Below, piece by piece: positions 39,784-47,688 of a stretch of 64,000 bases of DNA. Source of the DNA: Williamsia sterculiae (lineage in GTDB: Bacteria; Actinomycetota; Actinomycetes; Mycobacteriales; Mycobacteriaceae). The notes beneath the pieces are model-generated. The model had not been told where the DNA came from, ran no database searches, and saw only the letters and a list, made by a program, of their open reading frames with translations. Position 1 is the first letter of the stretch. Each line of letters begins with the position of its first letter. The position numbers and the translations under genes were made by a program. The DNA is taken from assembly GCF_900156495.1 (NCBI RefSeq), contig NZ_FTNT01000005.1:188148-252147 (forward strand), given 5' to 3'.

Positions 39784-40584
39784 ATGACGTTCCTGGACGG
39801 TCTGACGACACCCGGCAGATTGCCGATGTCGCTGGCGTTCCTCGCCTTTCTCCTGACCTTTCTCATCACCCGCACCATCACGCGCATGATCCGGGCGGGA
39901 AAGGGCCCTTTCCACGACAACGTGGTCGGTGGCGTACACATCCATCACGCCATCCCGGGGATCATCCTGACCATCACCGGCGCGTTCGGCTCCGTGGCCG
40001 TGGTCGGCCGCGCACCCGGTGCCGAGGTCTTCGCGGTGATGATCGGCATCGGATCGTCACTTGTCCTGGACGAGTTCGCGATGCTCCTACATCTGAGCGA
40101 CGTCTACTGGACCAAGCAGGGACAACTGTCGGTACAGGTGGTTCTGCTGACGGTGGCCCTCTTGGGTCTGGTACTGCTCGGAGTCGACCCGCTGAGTACC
40201 GCACCCGGCATCTGGGACGGTCACATCGCGATCTTCGCGGTGCTGCCGATCCACATCGTGCTGCTGCTCGTATGTGTGCAGAAGGGGAAGTACTCCACTG
40301 CCGCCATCGGAGCCTTCATCCCACCGGTGAGCTGGTACGGCGCCCTGCGACTCGCTCGTCCCGGATCACGCTGGGCGCGACGCTTCTACCGAGACCGCCG
40401 GTTGGAGCGAGCGCGACGACACGATGAGGCCTTCAACCGGCAATTCGGTCGGTGGCGCCTCACCCTCGAGGATCTGGTCGCCGGCCGGCCGACACAGCCC
40501 GACCTCCCGGCCGGGCAGTCCACGGGCGCGACGACCGGGTCCTCACCGGTGACCACGCCGTCACCGTCCGACGACCCCGCGTAG
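39784..40584 (+). CDS. Uncharacterised integral membrane protein
   Basis: A 266-residue membrane protein with about six hydrophobic segments in the first 180 residues. It has conserved-looking polar motifs in or near membrane segments: GGVHIHHAIPGI, a His-rich spot, and LDEFAMLLHLSDVYW. These could bind metal or heme, but this is a guess. The C-terminal 80 residues are soluble, Arg-rich, then Thr/Ser/Pro-rich. Proteins of this kind occur across actinobacteria without known function. It is followed 10 bp later by another membrane protein gene. Confidence 0.8.
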   Translation: MTFLDGLTTPGRLPMSLAFLAFLLTFLITRTITRMIRAGKGPFHDNVVGGVHIHHAIPGIILTITGAFGSVAVVGRAPGAEVFAVMIGIGSSLVLDEFAMLLHLSDVYWTKQGQLSVQVVLLTVALLGLVLLGVDPLSTAPGIWDGHIAIFAVLPIHIVLLLVCVQKGKYSTAAIGAFIPPVSWYGALRLARPGSRWARRFYRDRRLERARRHDEAFNRQFGRWRLTLEDLVAGRPTQPDLPAGQSTGATTGSSPVTTPSPSDDPA

Positions 40585-40594
40585 TCTCGCGGCC

Positions 40595-40912
40595 ATGTCG
40601 TCGTCCGCTGCCGTCACTGACCCGCCCACCGCTGCGGTCGCCGCCGCTGGACTGGTCGGCGGGTACGCCACCGCCCGGTACACCGGACGTCGTGAACTGG
40701 GTGGCGTGGTGTTGGCGGCCGCAGGCGCATGGTGTGCTTCGCGGTGGTATCCCGCCTCCGGCCCGGTGGTCGCGGGCGCGTTGCTGGCCGAATACGTGCT
40801 CGCCTTCGGTGCCTCCCACCCGCTGGCGAAGAAGATCGGCGCCTGGCCCGCGGTGTTCACGGTCGCCGCGGCCACTGCTGCCATCGCGTACGCGGTGTCC
40901 GACCGGACCTGA
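40595..40912 (+). CDS. Small membrane protein of unknown function
   Basis: A 105-residue, Ala/Gly-rich protein with three to four short hydrophobic segments and a FGASHPLAKKIGAWPAVFTVAAATAAIAYAV ending. It begins 10 bp after the preceding membrane protein, so cotranscription is likely. No family is recognised. Confidence 0.65.
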   Translation: MSSSAAVTDPPTAAVAAAGLVGGYATARYTGRRELGGVVLAAAGAWCASRWYPASGPVVAGALLAEYVLAFGASHPLAKKIGAWPAVFTVAAATAAIAYAVSDRT

Positions 40913-40948
40913 TCCGCGCACGCCCGGGCCGTGTGATCGCGATCGACG

Positions 40949-41602
40949 TCAATCGGTCACCCGCCACACGTTCTCGGTGACGAGTTCGGACAGGGGTCGT
41001 CGGCGTGCCCACTGCTCGATCTCCAGGACCGGTCGGTCGGGGAACGCGGGTACCGGGCCCAGACACAGCACCGCGACAGGTTCCGCGCCCTCGGGCATGT
41101 CGAGCAGGACGGCCAGGCGTACCGGATCGAAGATCGACACCCACCCCATGCCCAATCCCTCGGCGCGGGCTGCGATCCACATGTTCTCGATGGCGCACGC
41201 CACCGAGGCCAGGTCCATCTGGGGCATGGTCCGCCGACCGAAGACGAAGCGTTCACGGTTCTCGCACAGCGCCACCACCAGCAGCTCGGCGCAGTCGAGG
41301 ACGCCGTCGACCTTCAACGACAAGAACTCGTCCTCGCGTTCGCCGAGGGCTGCTCCGGTGCGTCGTCGTTCGTCGTCGACGAGCCCATGGATCGAGTGCC
41401 GCAGCGTCGGATCGGTGATGCGGATGAATCGCCATGGTTGCGAGAGCCCGACATTGGGCGCGGCGTGGGCCGCGGCGAGCAGCCGACGCAGGGTCTCCTC
41501 GGGCACCACCGCGTCGCGCACGAAGGAGCGCATGTCGCGCCGCTCCTCGATGACCCGGTAGACCGCCCGACGCTCCGACGGACCGAATGCGTGGTCGCTC
41601 AC
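40949..41602 (-). CDS. bluB: 5,6-dimethylbenzimidazole synthase (BluB family)
   Basis: A 217-residue nitroreductase-fold protein of the BluB group. Typical marks are VIEERRDMRSF, AAHAAPNVGLSQPWRFI, FGRRTMPQMDLASVACAIENMWIAARAEGLGMGWVSIFDP and CLGPVPAFPDRPVLEIEQW. BluB cleaves reduced FMN with oxygen to make 5,6-dimethylbenzimidazole, the lower ligand of vitamin B12. GTG at 41602 overlaps the stop of the Ddn-like gene (GTGA). No other cobalamin gene is near, so ligand supply may be linked in trans. Confidence 0.88.
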   Translation of the reverse strand: MSDHAFGPSERRAVYRVIEERRDMRSFVRDAVVPEETLRRLLAAAHAAPNVGLSQPWRFIRITDPTLRHSIHGLVDDERRRTGAALGEREDEFLSLKVDGVLDCAELLVVALCENRERFVFGRRTMPQMDLASVACAIENMWIAARAEGLGMGWVSIFDPVRLAVLLDMPEGAEPVAVLCLGPVPAFPDRPVLEIEQWARRRPLSELVTENVWRVTD

Positions 41603-42018
41603 GCAGGCGTGAGCCGGAAGATGGGGAATCGCCGCCCCTGCGCGCTCTTGGTGTACTCGACGAAGCCCTGGGATTTGTCGGTGAACTTCTTCCAGTTGCC
41701 GTCCCACTCCTCGTCGGGGATCTCGGAGACCTCCATCGACACCGTGCGGACCTCGTCAGCACCGGGGACCTCCACATCGATGCGGGGGTTCGCCCGCAGG
41801 TTGTGAACCCACGCCGGATTCCTCGGAGAACCGGCCGCCGAACCGATCACCAACCAGCCACCGCTGTCGGGAATGCCCAACACCGGGTTGATGCGGGTCT
41901 CACCGCTCTTCGCGCCGATGGAGTGCAGCAGAACCAGGTTGTCGCCGAACCCCGCCGTGGTCACGGTGCCGTTGTTCGACCGGAACTCGTTGATGACGGT
42001 GTCGTTGAAGTCACTCAT
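41599..42018 (-). CDS. Deazaflavin-dependent nitroreductase family (Ddn-like) protein
   Basis: A 139-residue split-barrel protein. LVLLHSIGAKSGETRINPVLGIPDSGGWLVIGSAAGSPRNPAWVHNLRANPRIDVEV is the Ddn/DUF385 core, which binds F420 in characterised members. It is translationally coupled with bluB downstream. The second such gene of the window (15024) has a different neighbourhood. A very long open frame continues upstream antisense to zwf, but the conserved domain starts at this ATG. Substrate is unknown. Confidence 0.88.
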   Translation of the reverse strand: MSDFNDTVINEFRSNNGTVTTAGFGDNLVLLHSIGAKSGETRINPVLGIPDSGGWLVIGSAAGSPRNPAWVHNLRANPRIDVEVPGADEVRTVSMEVSEIPDEEWDGNWKKFTDKSQGFVEYTKSAQGRRFPIFRLTPA

Positions 42019-42080
42019 GCCCCGATTGTGCCGTCCTGGCGGCCTCGGAAGCCAGCAGCGGCGAGATGACATCGGTCGGG

Positions 42081-42392
42081 TCAGGCGAGTCGGGGGAGCC
42101 GCGGAGCCTCGTGCACCACGCGCCCGGGACGCAACGACTCGCCGTGACTGATGACCTGTGCGAGCAACGCGCACCGTGGGTCGGACGGCGTGCGGGGGAT
42201 GACCTTGCGGTCTTCGTCCAGAGCCTGCAGCAGCGACGCGGCGTCGTCGAGAAACGTGTCGGAGGCCTCCGGCCAGAGCGACGCCGCGAGTCGGCGGATC
42301 TCGGGCGCGGGGGTGGTGGCGTGCGACGTGGTCCACCGCACCACCGCGGGCACCCCGGAGGGCGGGTTCATCGCTTCGGTCCCCCTCGCCAT
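42081..42392 (-). CDS. Hypothetical protein divergent from zwf
   Basis: A frame of 103 residues (133 if an ATG at 42482 is used). It is polar with helical stretches (APEIRRLAASLWPEASDTFLDDAASLLQALDEDRKVI) and a Pro/Arg-rich tail. No domain is recognised and no start has a good ribosome site; ATG codons at 42392 and 42371 are both possible. The reading frame is better behaved than an antisense shadow, and no gene is on the other strand. Confidence 0.5.
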   Translation of the reverse strand: MARGTEAMNPPSGVPAVVRWTTSHATTPAPEIRRLAASLWPEASDTFLDDAASLLQALDEDRKVIPRTPSDPRCALLAQVISHGESLRPGRVVHEAPRLPRLA

Positions 42393-42510
42393 CGGCTCGA
42401 TCCCACGGAGCCGCCGCTGCGACTCCTTCGCCCCGCAGACGACTGTAGCGCCGAGAGACGAGGAATGCGTTCGCCATGCCACGTGAGGTCAACGATGAGA
42501 CCATCGAGCC

Positions 42511-43983
42511 GTGACAGAACTCACGGAGTCTCGCGGTGACAGGGAGAAGCACGAAGACGTGGTCCCCCACGTGGTGGTCCTCTTCGGTGCGACCGGCGAT
42601 CTGGCACGCCGCAAGCTGTTGCCAGGTATGTTCCACCTGTCGATTTCCAAACTCGCCCCCGACATCAGAGTCGTCGGCACCTCGCTCGACGACATCGATA
42701 CCGAGCAATTCCGGACGATCGCCAAGAAGGCGTGTCAGGAGTTCTCCAGCCGAAACCCTTCCGAGGCGGCGATCGACGAGTTCGTCGAGACCCTCACCTA
42801 CGTCCAGACCGAACAGGGGCCCGACGCGCTCCGCGAGGCCGTGGTCGCCGCCTCCGACAGCCTGGGCGGGCACGCGCGGCTGTTGCACTATCTGAGTGTG
42901 CCGCCCAAGGCGGCGATGGCGGTCCTGAAGTCGCTGCACGAGGCCGACCTGGTCAAACGGTCCCGGGTGATCATGGAGAAGCCCTTCGGTACCGATCTCG
43001 AATCCGCCCGCGAACTGAACGCCTCCATCCACCGTTGGTTCAACGAGGACCAGATCTATCGGATCGACCACTTCCTGGGGAAGGAGTCCGCGCAGAACAT
43101 CCTCGCCTTCCGCTTCGCCAACGGTCTCTTCGAGCCGATCTGGAACCGCAATTTCATCAACTACGTGCAGATCGATGTGCCGGAGAAGCTCACGCTCGAG
43201 GGCCGCGCGCAGTTCTACGAATCCACCGGCGCCTTCCGCGACATGGTGGTCACCCACCTGTTCCAGATCTTGGCGTTCGTCGCGATGGAGCCGCCCACGG
43301 CGCTGGCACCGGACCCGATCAGCGAGGAGAAGAACAAGGTCTTCCGCTCCATGAAGCCGCTGGACCCGCATCAGGTGGTGCGTGGGCAGTACATCGGTTA
43401 CCGCGACGAGCCCGGGGTCGCCGCGGAGTCGCAGACCGAGACCTTCATCGCGTTGGAGTGTGGCATCGACAACTGGCGCTGGGCCGGCGTGCCGTTCTAC
43501 CTCCGCACCGGCAAGAATCTGGAAGAGGGTCAGCGGATCATCTCGATCGCCTTCCGTGAGCCACCGAAGAGCATGTTCCCACCGGGCTCGGACGTCGGGC
43601 AGCACGGGCCCGACCACCTGACCTTCGACCTGGCCGACGTGTTCAAGGTGTCGTTGTCGTTCTACGGCAAGCGGCCGGGGCCCGGGATGAAGCTGGACAA
43701 GTTGAGCCTGCAGTTCGGGATGAGCGAGCACGAGCACGCCGGTATGGTCCTCGAGGCCTACGAACGGCTGATCCTCGACGCGATGCGCGGCGATCGCACG
43801 CTTTTCACCACCTCGGATGGCATCGAACGGTTGTGGGAGGTGTCGGCGCCGCTGCTGGACGATCCACCCCCGGTACGGCCGTACAGCCGGGGATCGTGGG
43901 GTCCGAATTCCATTCATCAGCTGATCGCCCCGCACGCCTGGCGGCTGCCCTTCGAGCGCAGCTGGCGCGAGAAGGAGAAGTAG
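42511..43983 (+). CDS. zwf: Glucose-6-phosphate 1-dehydrogenase
   Basis: A 490-residue G6PD, the first step of the oxidative pentose phosphate pathway. The dinucleotide loop is [18 protein letters not shown] (near residue 22), and the active site [10 protein letters not shown] holds His187. MEKPFGTD and [10 protein letters not shown]-like [11 protein letters not shown] are also present. The start is GTG at 42511. It is a stand-alone zwf, not in the tkt-tal-zwf-opcA cluster typical of actinobacteria, so it may be a second isozyme. It is directly followed by the lysine oxygenase gene. Confidence 0.95.
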   Translation: MTELTESRGDREKHEDVVPHVVVLFGATGDLARRKLLPGMFHLSISKLAPDIRVVGTSLDDIDTEQFRTIAKKACQEFSSRNPSEAAIDEFVETLTYVQTEQGPDALREAVVAASDSLGGHARLLHYLSVPPKAAMAVLKSLHEADLVKRSRVIMEKPFGTDLESARELNASIHRWFNEDQIYRIDHFLGKESAQNILAFRFANGLFEPIWNRNFINYVQIDVPEKLTLEGRAQFYESTGAFRDMVVTHLFQILAFVAMEPPTALAPDPISEEKNKVFRSMKPLDPHQVVRGQYIGYRDEPGVAAESQTETFIALECGIDNWRWAGVPFYLRTGKNLEEGQRIISIAFREPPKSMFPPGSDVGQHGPDHLTFDLADVFKVSLSFYGKRPGPGMKLDKLSLQFGMSEHEHAGMVLEAYERLILDAMRGDRTLFTTSDGIERLWEVSAPLLDDPPPVRPYSRGSWGPNSIHQLIAPHAWRLPFERSWREKEK

Positions 43984-44053
43984 GGGGAGCCCGCGGTCCG
44001 GTGGTATGCGCGTCACCACGTCGGTCGGTATGGCCGCCCGTAGTGTCGACTCC

Positions 44054-45718
44054 GTGGTGGACACGACGCATCGGCCGGTGACGATCTTCGGTCCCGACTT
44101 CCCGTTCGCCTACGACGAGTGGTTGGCCCATCCGTCCGGCATCGGGACCGTCCCCGCATCCGCGTACGGCACCGAAGTCGCGGTCATCGGCGCGGGGATG
44201 GCGGGAATGACCGCGGCCTACGAATTGATGCGCATGGGCCTACGCCCCGTGGTCTATGAACCGGACCGGATCGGTGGCCGGCTCAGGTCGGAACCGTTCG
44301 TGCCCGGCGAACCGGAGGTCGCTGAGCTGGGCGGCATGCGCTTCCCGGCCTCGTCGAGCACGTTCTTCCGGTACGTCGACCAGTTCGGTCTGCGCACCCG
44401 GCCGTTCCCGAACCCGCTCACAGCCGCCGCGGGCAGCACTGTGCTCGACCTCAACGGCGAGACGCTGTACGCGGAAACACTCGATGATCTGCCGCCGATC
44501 TACCGACAGATATCCGACGCCTGGGATTCCGCGCTGGACCGCATCGCGGGGTTCGGTGCCCTGCAGGACGCGATTCGTCACCGGGACGTCGGCGAACTGA
44601 AGAACCGGTGGAACCAGTTGGTCACCGAATGGGACGACCGCAGCTTCTACGACTTCCTGGCGACCTCGAAAGAGTTCGGGGAACTGACGTTTCGGCACCG
44701 TGAACTATTCGGACAGGTCGGTTTCGGCACCGGTGGCTGGGATTCGGATTTCGGCAACTCCATGCTGGAGATCCTGCGGGTGGTGCTCACCAACTGTGAC
44801 ACCGACCAGCACCTGATCGTCGGAGGCTGTGAACAGGTGCCCCGGAGTCTGTGGACCGACACCCCGGCTCGCATCACGCATTGGCCTGTCGGTACCAGTC
44901 TGATGTCGCTGCACCATGGCGCGACCAAGGCCGGTGTCGCGGCCATCCGGCGCATCGACGACGATCGCATCGAGGTGGTCGATCGCTACGGTGACAGCCG
45001 CGAGTTCCGTGCGGTCATCGCCACGTGCCAGGCGTGGTTGTTGACCACCGAGATCGACTGCGACGAATCGTTGTTCTCGCAGGAGCTCTGGATGGCGCTG
45101 GACCGTACGCGATACATGCAGTCGTCCAAGACCTTCGTCATGGTCGACCGGCCGTTCTGGCGCGACCGCGATCCCGACACCGGACACGAGACCCTGAGCA
45201 TGACATTGACGGACCGACTCACCCGGGGCACGTATCTGTTCGACAACGGGCCCAACCGTCCGGGGGTGATCTGCCTGAGCTACAGCTGGATGAGCGACTC
45301 GCTCAAGATGTTGCCGCACTCGGTGGACCGCCGGGTGGACCTCGCCCTCGCGGCGCTGCGGAAGATCTATCCGGACGTCGACATCGCAGGTCATATCGTG
45401 GGGAAGCCGATCACGGTCTCGTGGGAGGACGACCCACACTTCCTGGGTGCGTTCAAAGGTGCGCTGCCAGGACACTATCGGTACAACACTCGCATGTACG
45501 GGCACTTTGTACAGGACTCACTGCCACCCGCGGAGCGGGGGATCTTCATCGCCGGTGACGATGTGTCGTTCATGCCCGCCTGGGTGGAAGGGGCCGTGCA
45601 GACCGGACTGAACGCCGTCTGGGGAGTGATGCGCCATGTCGGTGGCGCCACCCATCCCGACAACCCAGGCCCCGGCGACCGCTATCCGGACATCGGCCCC
45701 CTCGACATCGGATTGTGA
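44054..45718 (+). CDS. davB: L-lysine 2-monooxygenase (DavB-type flavin amine oxidase)
   Basis: A 554-residue flavoprotein. RPVTIFGPDFPFAYDEW leads, then the FAD dinucleotide motif VAVIGAGMAGMTAAYEL. Long stretches (AELGGMRFP, GTGGWDSDFGNSMLEI, MQSSKTFVMVDRPFW, SMTLTDRLTRGTYLFDNGPNRPGVICLSYSWMSD) match what I recall of Pseudomonas DavB, which turns L-lysine and oxygen into 5-aminovaleramide. The neighbour davA supports this over the related tryptophan 2-monooxygenase. GTG at 44054 is seven bases after TAGTGT and may be a leaderless start; ATG at 44006 is an alternative. Confidence 0.88.
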   Translation: MVDTTHRPVTIFGPDFPFAYDEWLAHPSGIGTVPASAYGTEVAVIGAGMAGMTAAYELMRMGLRPVVYEPDRIGGRLRSEPFVPGEPEVAELGGMRFPASSSTFFRYVDQFGLRTRPFPNPLTAAAGSTVLDLNGETLYAETLDDLPPIYRQISDAWDSALDRIAGFGALQDAIRHRDVGELKNRWNQLVTEWDDRSFYDFLATSKEFGELTFRHRELFGQVGFGTGGWDSDFGNSMLEILRVVLTNCDTDQHLIVGGCEQVPRSLWTDTPARITHWPVGTSLMSLHHGATKAGVAAIRRIDDDRIEVVDRYGDSREFRAVIATCQAWLLTTEIDCDESLFSQELWMALDRTRYMQSSKTFVMVDRPFWRDRDPDTGHETLSMTLTDRLTRGTYLFDNGPNRPGVICLSYSWMSDSLKMLPHSVDRRVDLALAALRKIYPDVDIAGHIVGKPITVSWEDDPHFLGAFKGALPGHYRYNTRMYGHFVQDSLPPAERGIFIAGDDVSFMPAWVEGAVQTGLNAVWGVMRHVGGATHPDNPGPGDRYPDIGPLDIGL

Positions 45719-46530
45719 GCATGCCGATGGATGCGATGCAGCAGCTCCGGATCGCGCTGTGGCAGTGCCAACCGCGCACCGATGACGTCCCGCGCGCGAT
45801 CGCGGACCTCGCCGACCGGGCGAGCGTCGCAGCGGCCGAGGGTGCCCGCCTGCTGATCTGTCCGGAGATGTATCTGTCCGGCTACCACATCGACTCAGCG
45901 ACGGCTCGTCGCCTGGCCCAGCCGGCCGACGGTGAGTGGGCGCGGCAAATCGGTGCCGTCGCCCGGGATACGAACATCGCGCTGCTGTACGGATTCCCGG
46001 AGCTCGCCGGGGACGGGACGGTGTACAACGCCGTGCGGTTGGTCGGCAACAACGGCGTCACGGTGGCGGTGCACCGCAAGACCCACCTGTTCGGTGAGAT
46101 CGACAGGGCGGCGGTCACCGCATCCGACCGGCGCCCCACGGTGTTCCACTTCGAGGGGTGGCGATTGGCGCTGCTGATCTGTTACGAGGTGGAGTTCCCG
46201 GAGGTGGTGCGTCGGCTGGCGGTCGCAGGCGCCGACCTCGTCTGTGTACCGACGGCCAACATGCCGGACTATGACGCGGTCCAGCGGGTGTTGATCCCCG
46301 CGAGGGCGTTCGAGAACCAGGTGTACGTCGCCTATGCGAACTTCTGCGGCACCGAGCGAGGACTGGACTACGGCGGCCTGAGCCTGATCGCCGGGCCGTC
46401 GGGTGCGACGGTGGTGGAGGCGGGCACCGCCGAAGGCATGATCGTCGGCGACCTGGACAAGGCGGCGCTGCGGCGATCGCGACACATGAATCCCTATCTC
46501 GCCGAACGGCGCCCGGAACTCTACGACTGA
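45715..46530 (+). CDS. davA: 5-aminovaleramide amidohydrolase (DavA-type nitrilase superfamily)
   Basis: A 271-residue nitrilase-superfamily amidase. The Glu-Lys-Cys triad is Glu51 (CPEMYLSGY), Lys122 (HRKTHLFGE) and Cys156 (LLICYEVEFPE). It hydrolyses 5-aminovaleramide, the DavB product, to 5-aminovalerate. The first GTG overlaps the davB stop by four bases; ATG codons at 45721 and 45736 are possible. No davT/davD (onward to glutarate) is nearby, so the pathway must be completed elsewhere. Confidence 0.85.
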   Translation: MSMPMDAMQQLRIALWQCQPRTDDVPRAIADLADRASVAAAEGARLLICPEMYLSGYHIDSATARRLAQPADGEWARQIGAVARDTNIALLYGFPELAGDGTVYNAVRLVGNNGVTVAVHRKTHLFGEIDRAAVTASDRRPTVFHFEGWRLALLICYEVEFPEVVRRLAVAGADLVCVPTANMPDYDAVQRVLIPARAFENQVYVAYANFCGTERGLDYGGLSLIAGPSGATVVEAGTAEGMIVGDLDKAALRRSRHMNPYLAERRPELYD

Positions 46531-46537
46531 GTTCCGC

Positions 46538-47548
46538 TCACGGTTGACTGTTCAGGCGAGCGACGACCTGGTCGATTCCGTACGGGATGCTGATGATCGA
46601 ATTGAAGGCCAACGCCGCACCGATCGGCGGTTCGGCCTCGAAGGGCAGGAAAGTCGCGCAGTTGGTCCGGGCCACCTTCAGGGTCCGGAACAGAGTGTTC
46701 TCCCGGACCTGTTGCTCCGTCTGGTCACCGGTGTCGATCAGGAAGATCACGCGATCGGCGTCGATGGTGTCGAGTCGCTCGGTGCTGACGTTCTTGACGT
46801 CGCCCCCGGGATTGAACGCACGCACCGCGGGGAAGACGGTGAAGCCGAGTCCCTCGGTGAACTGCAACTTGGGGTCACCCGCCCCGAAGACCGCCCACTC
46901 GTCGACCTTGGCCGGTTCGACCACTGCGACCGTCTGTCCCTTCCACTGCGGATGCGCGTCCCGTGCGGTGGTGAACTCTGCCTGCACGGCGGCGATCGCC
47001 CTGTCGGCCTGCGCCCGCCGACCGAGGGCATCACCGGCCAACTGGGTGATCACCGTCCACGGTGCGGCGAAGTCCGCGTGTCCTACGGGTTGCGCCACCG
47101 TGGCGGCGATGCCGGACAGCTTGTCGTAGTCGGCCTTCGTCATCCCCGAGTACATGCCGAGGATCAGGTCGGGTTCGAGCGAGGCGATCTTGCCGAAGTT
47201 GTACGTGTCGCGCTCGCCGACAATGGTCGGCTGCTGACCAGCCCAGATCGATGCCTCCCATGGCCACTTGCCGTACGGCCGCTCGCCGAAGAAGTCGACG
47301 ACTCCGACAGGTTTGACGCCGAGACCCAGTACCGGTTCCTGATCGGTGTACCCCAGCGTGACCACGCGCCGCGGATTCGCGGGGACCTCGGTGCTGCCGT
47401 ACTTGTGGGTGACCCTTGCCGGTGCCACCGATGACGAGGCGGGTGACGAGGAGTCGGCGCGGCCGCAACCGGCCACACCCAGCGCCCCGAGGCTTCCGAG
47501 CCCGGCCAGCAGGAAGTGTCGACGGGTCAGGCCGGGGAGGTGAGGCAC
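46538..47548 (-). CDS. Iron-siderophore ABC transporter substrate-binding lipoprotein
   Basis: A 336-residue FepB/FhuD-type binding protein. A Tat-like signal (TRRHFLLAG) is followed by a lipobox VAGC with Cys28. VTHKYGSTEVPANPRRVVTLGYTDQEPVLGLGVKPVGV and LEPDLILG.YSGM are typical of cluster 8 (siderophore, heme) receptors. No permease or ATPase of the classical type is adjacent. An IdeR/DtxR-like box lies 25 bases before the start, so expression in iron shortage is likely. It is divergent from a heterodimeric ABC exporter. Confidence 0.9.
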   Translation of the reverse strand: MPHLPGLTRRHFLLAGLGSLGALGVAGCGRADSSSPASSSVAPARVTHKYGSTEVPANPRRVVTLGYTDQEPVLGLGVKPVGVVDFFGERPYGKWPWEASIWAGQQPTIVGERDTYNFGKIASLEPDLILGMYSGMTKADYDKLSGIAATVAQPVGHADFAAPWTVITQLAGDALGRRAQADRAIAAVQAEFTTARDAHPQWKGQTVAVVEPAKVDEWAVFGAGDPKLQFTEGLGFTVFPAVRAFNPGGDVKNVSTERLDTIDADRVIFLIDTGDQTEQQVRENTLFRTLKVARTNCATFLPFEAEPPIGAALAFNSIISIPYGIDQVVARLNSQP

Positions 47549-47572
47549 GGGAGAACTCCGATCACGTGTGGG

Positions 47573-47591
47573 TCAGGTATGGCTAACCATA
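47573..47591. promoter_or_regulatory. IdeR/DtxR-like iron box
   Basis: TCAGGTATGGCTAACCATA matches 14 of 19 bases of the IdeR consensus (TTAGGTTAG-type dyad), with the core AGGT...GGCTAACC intact. It lies between the siderophore-binding lipoprotein gene and the divergent ABC transporter pair, 25 bp from the former and 98 bp from the latter. Confidence 0.62.
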
Positions 47592-47688
47592 GTCATGAGG
47601 GCGGTGTGCGTCCTCGACTCGGGGATCCCACAAAAATCACGACGACACCACCCGCGACGAGTTGTTACCGTCACCCGGTGACCATCGA

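Noticed and set aside
42019-44064. Upstream extension of the Ddn-like gene to an 821-residue frame
   Set aside because: The extension lies antisense to zwf and in non-coding sequence. The conserved Ddn domain begins at ATG 42018.
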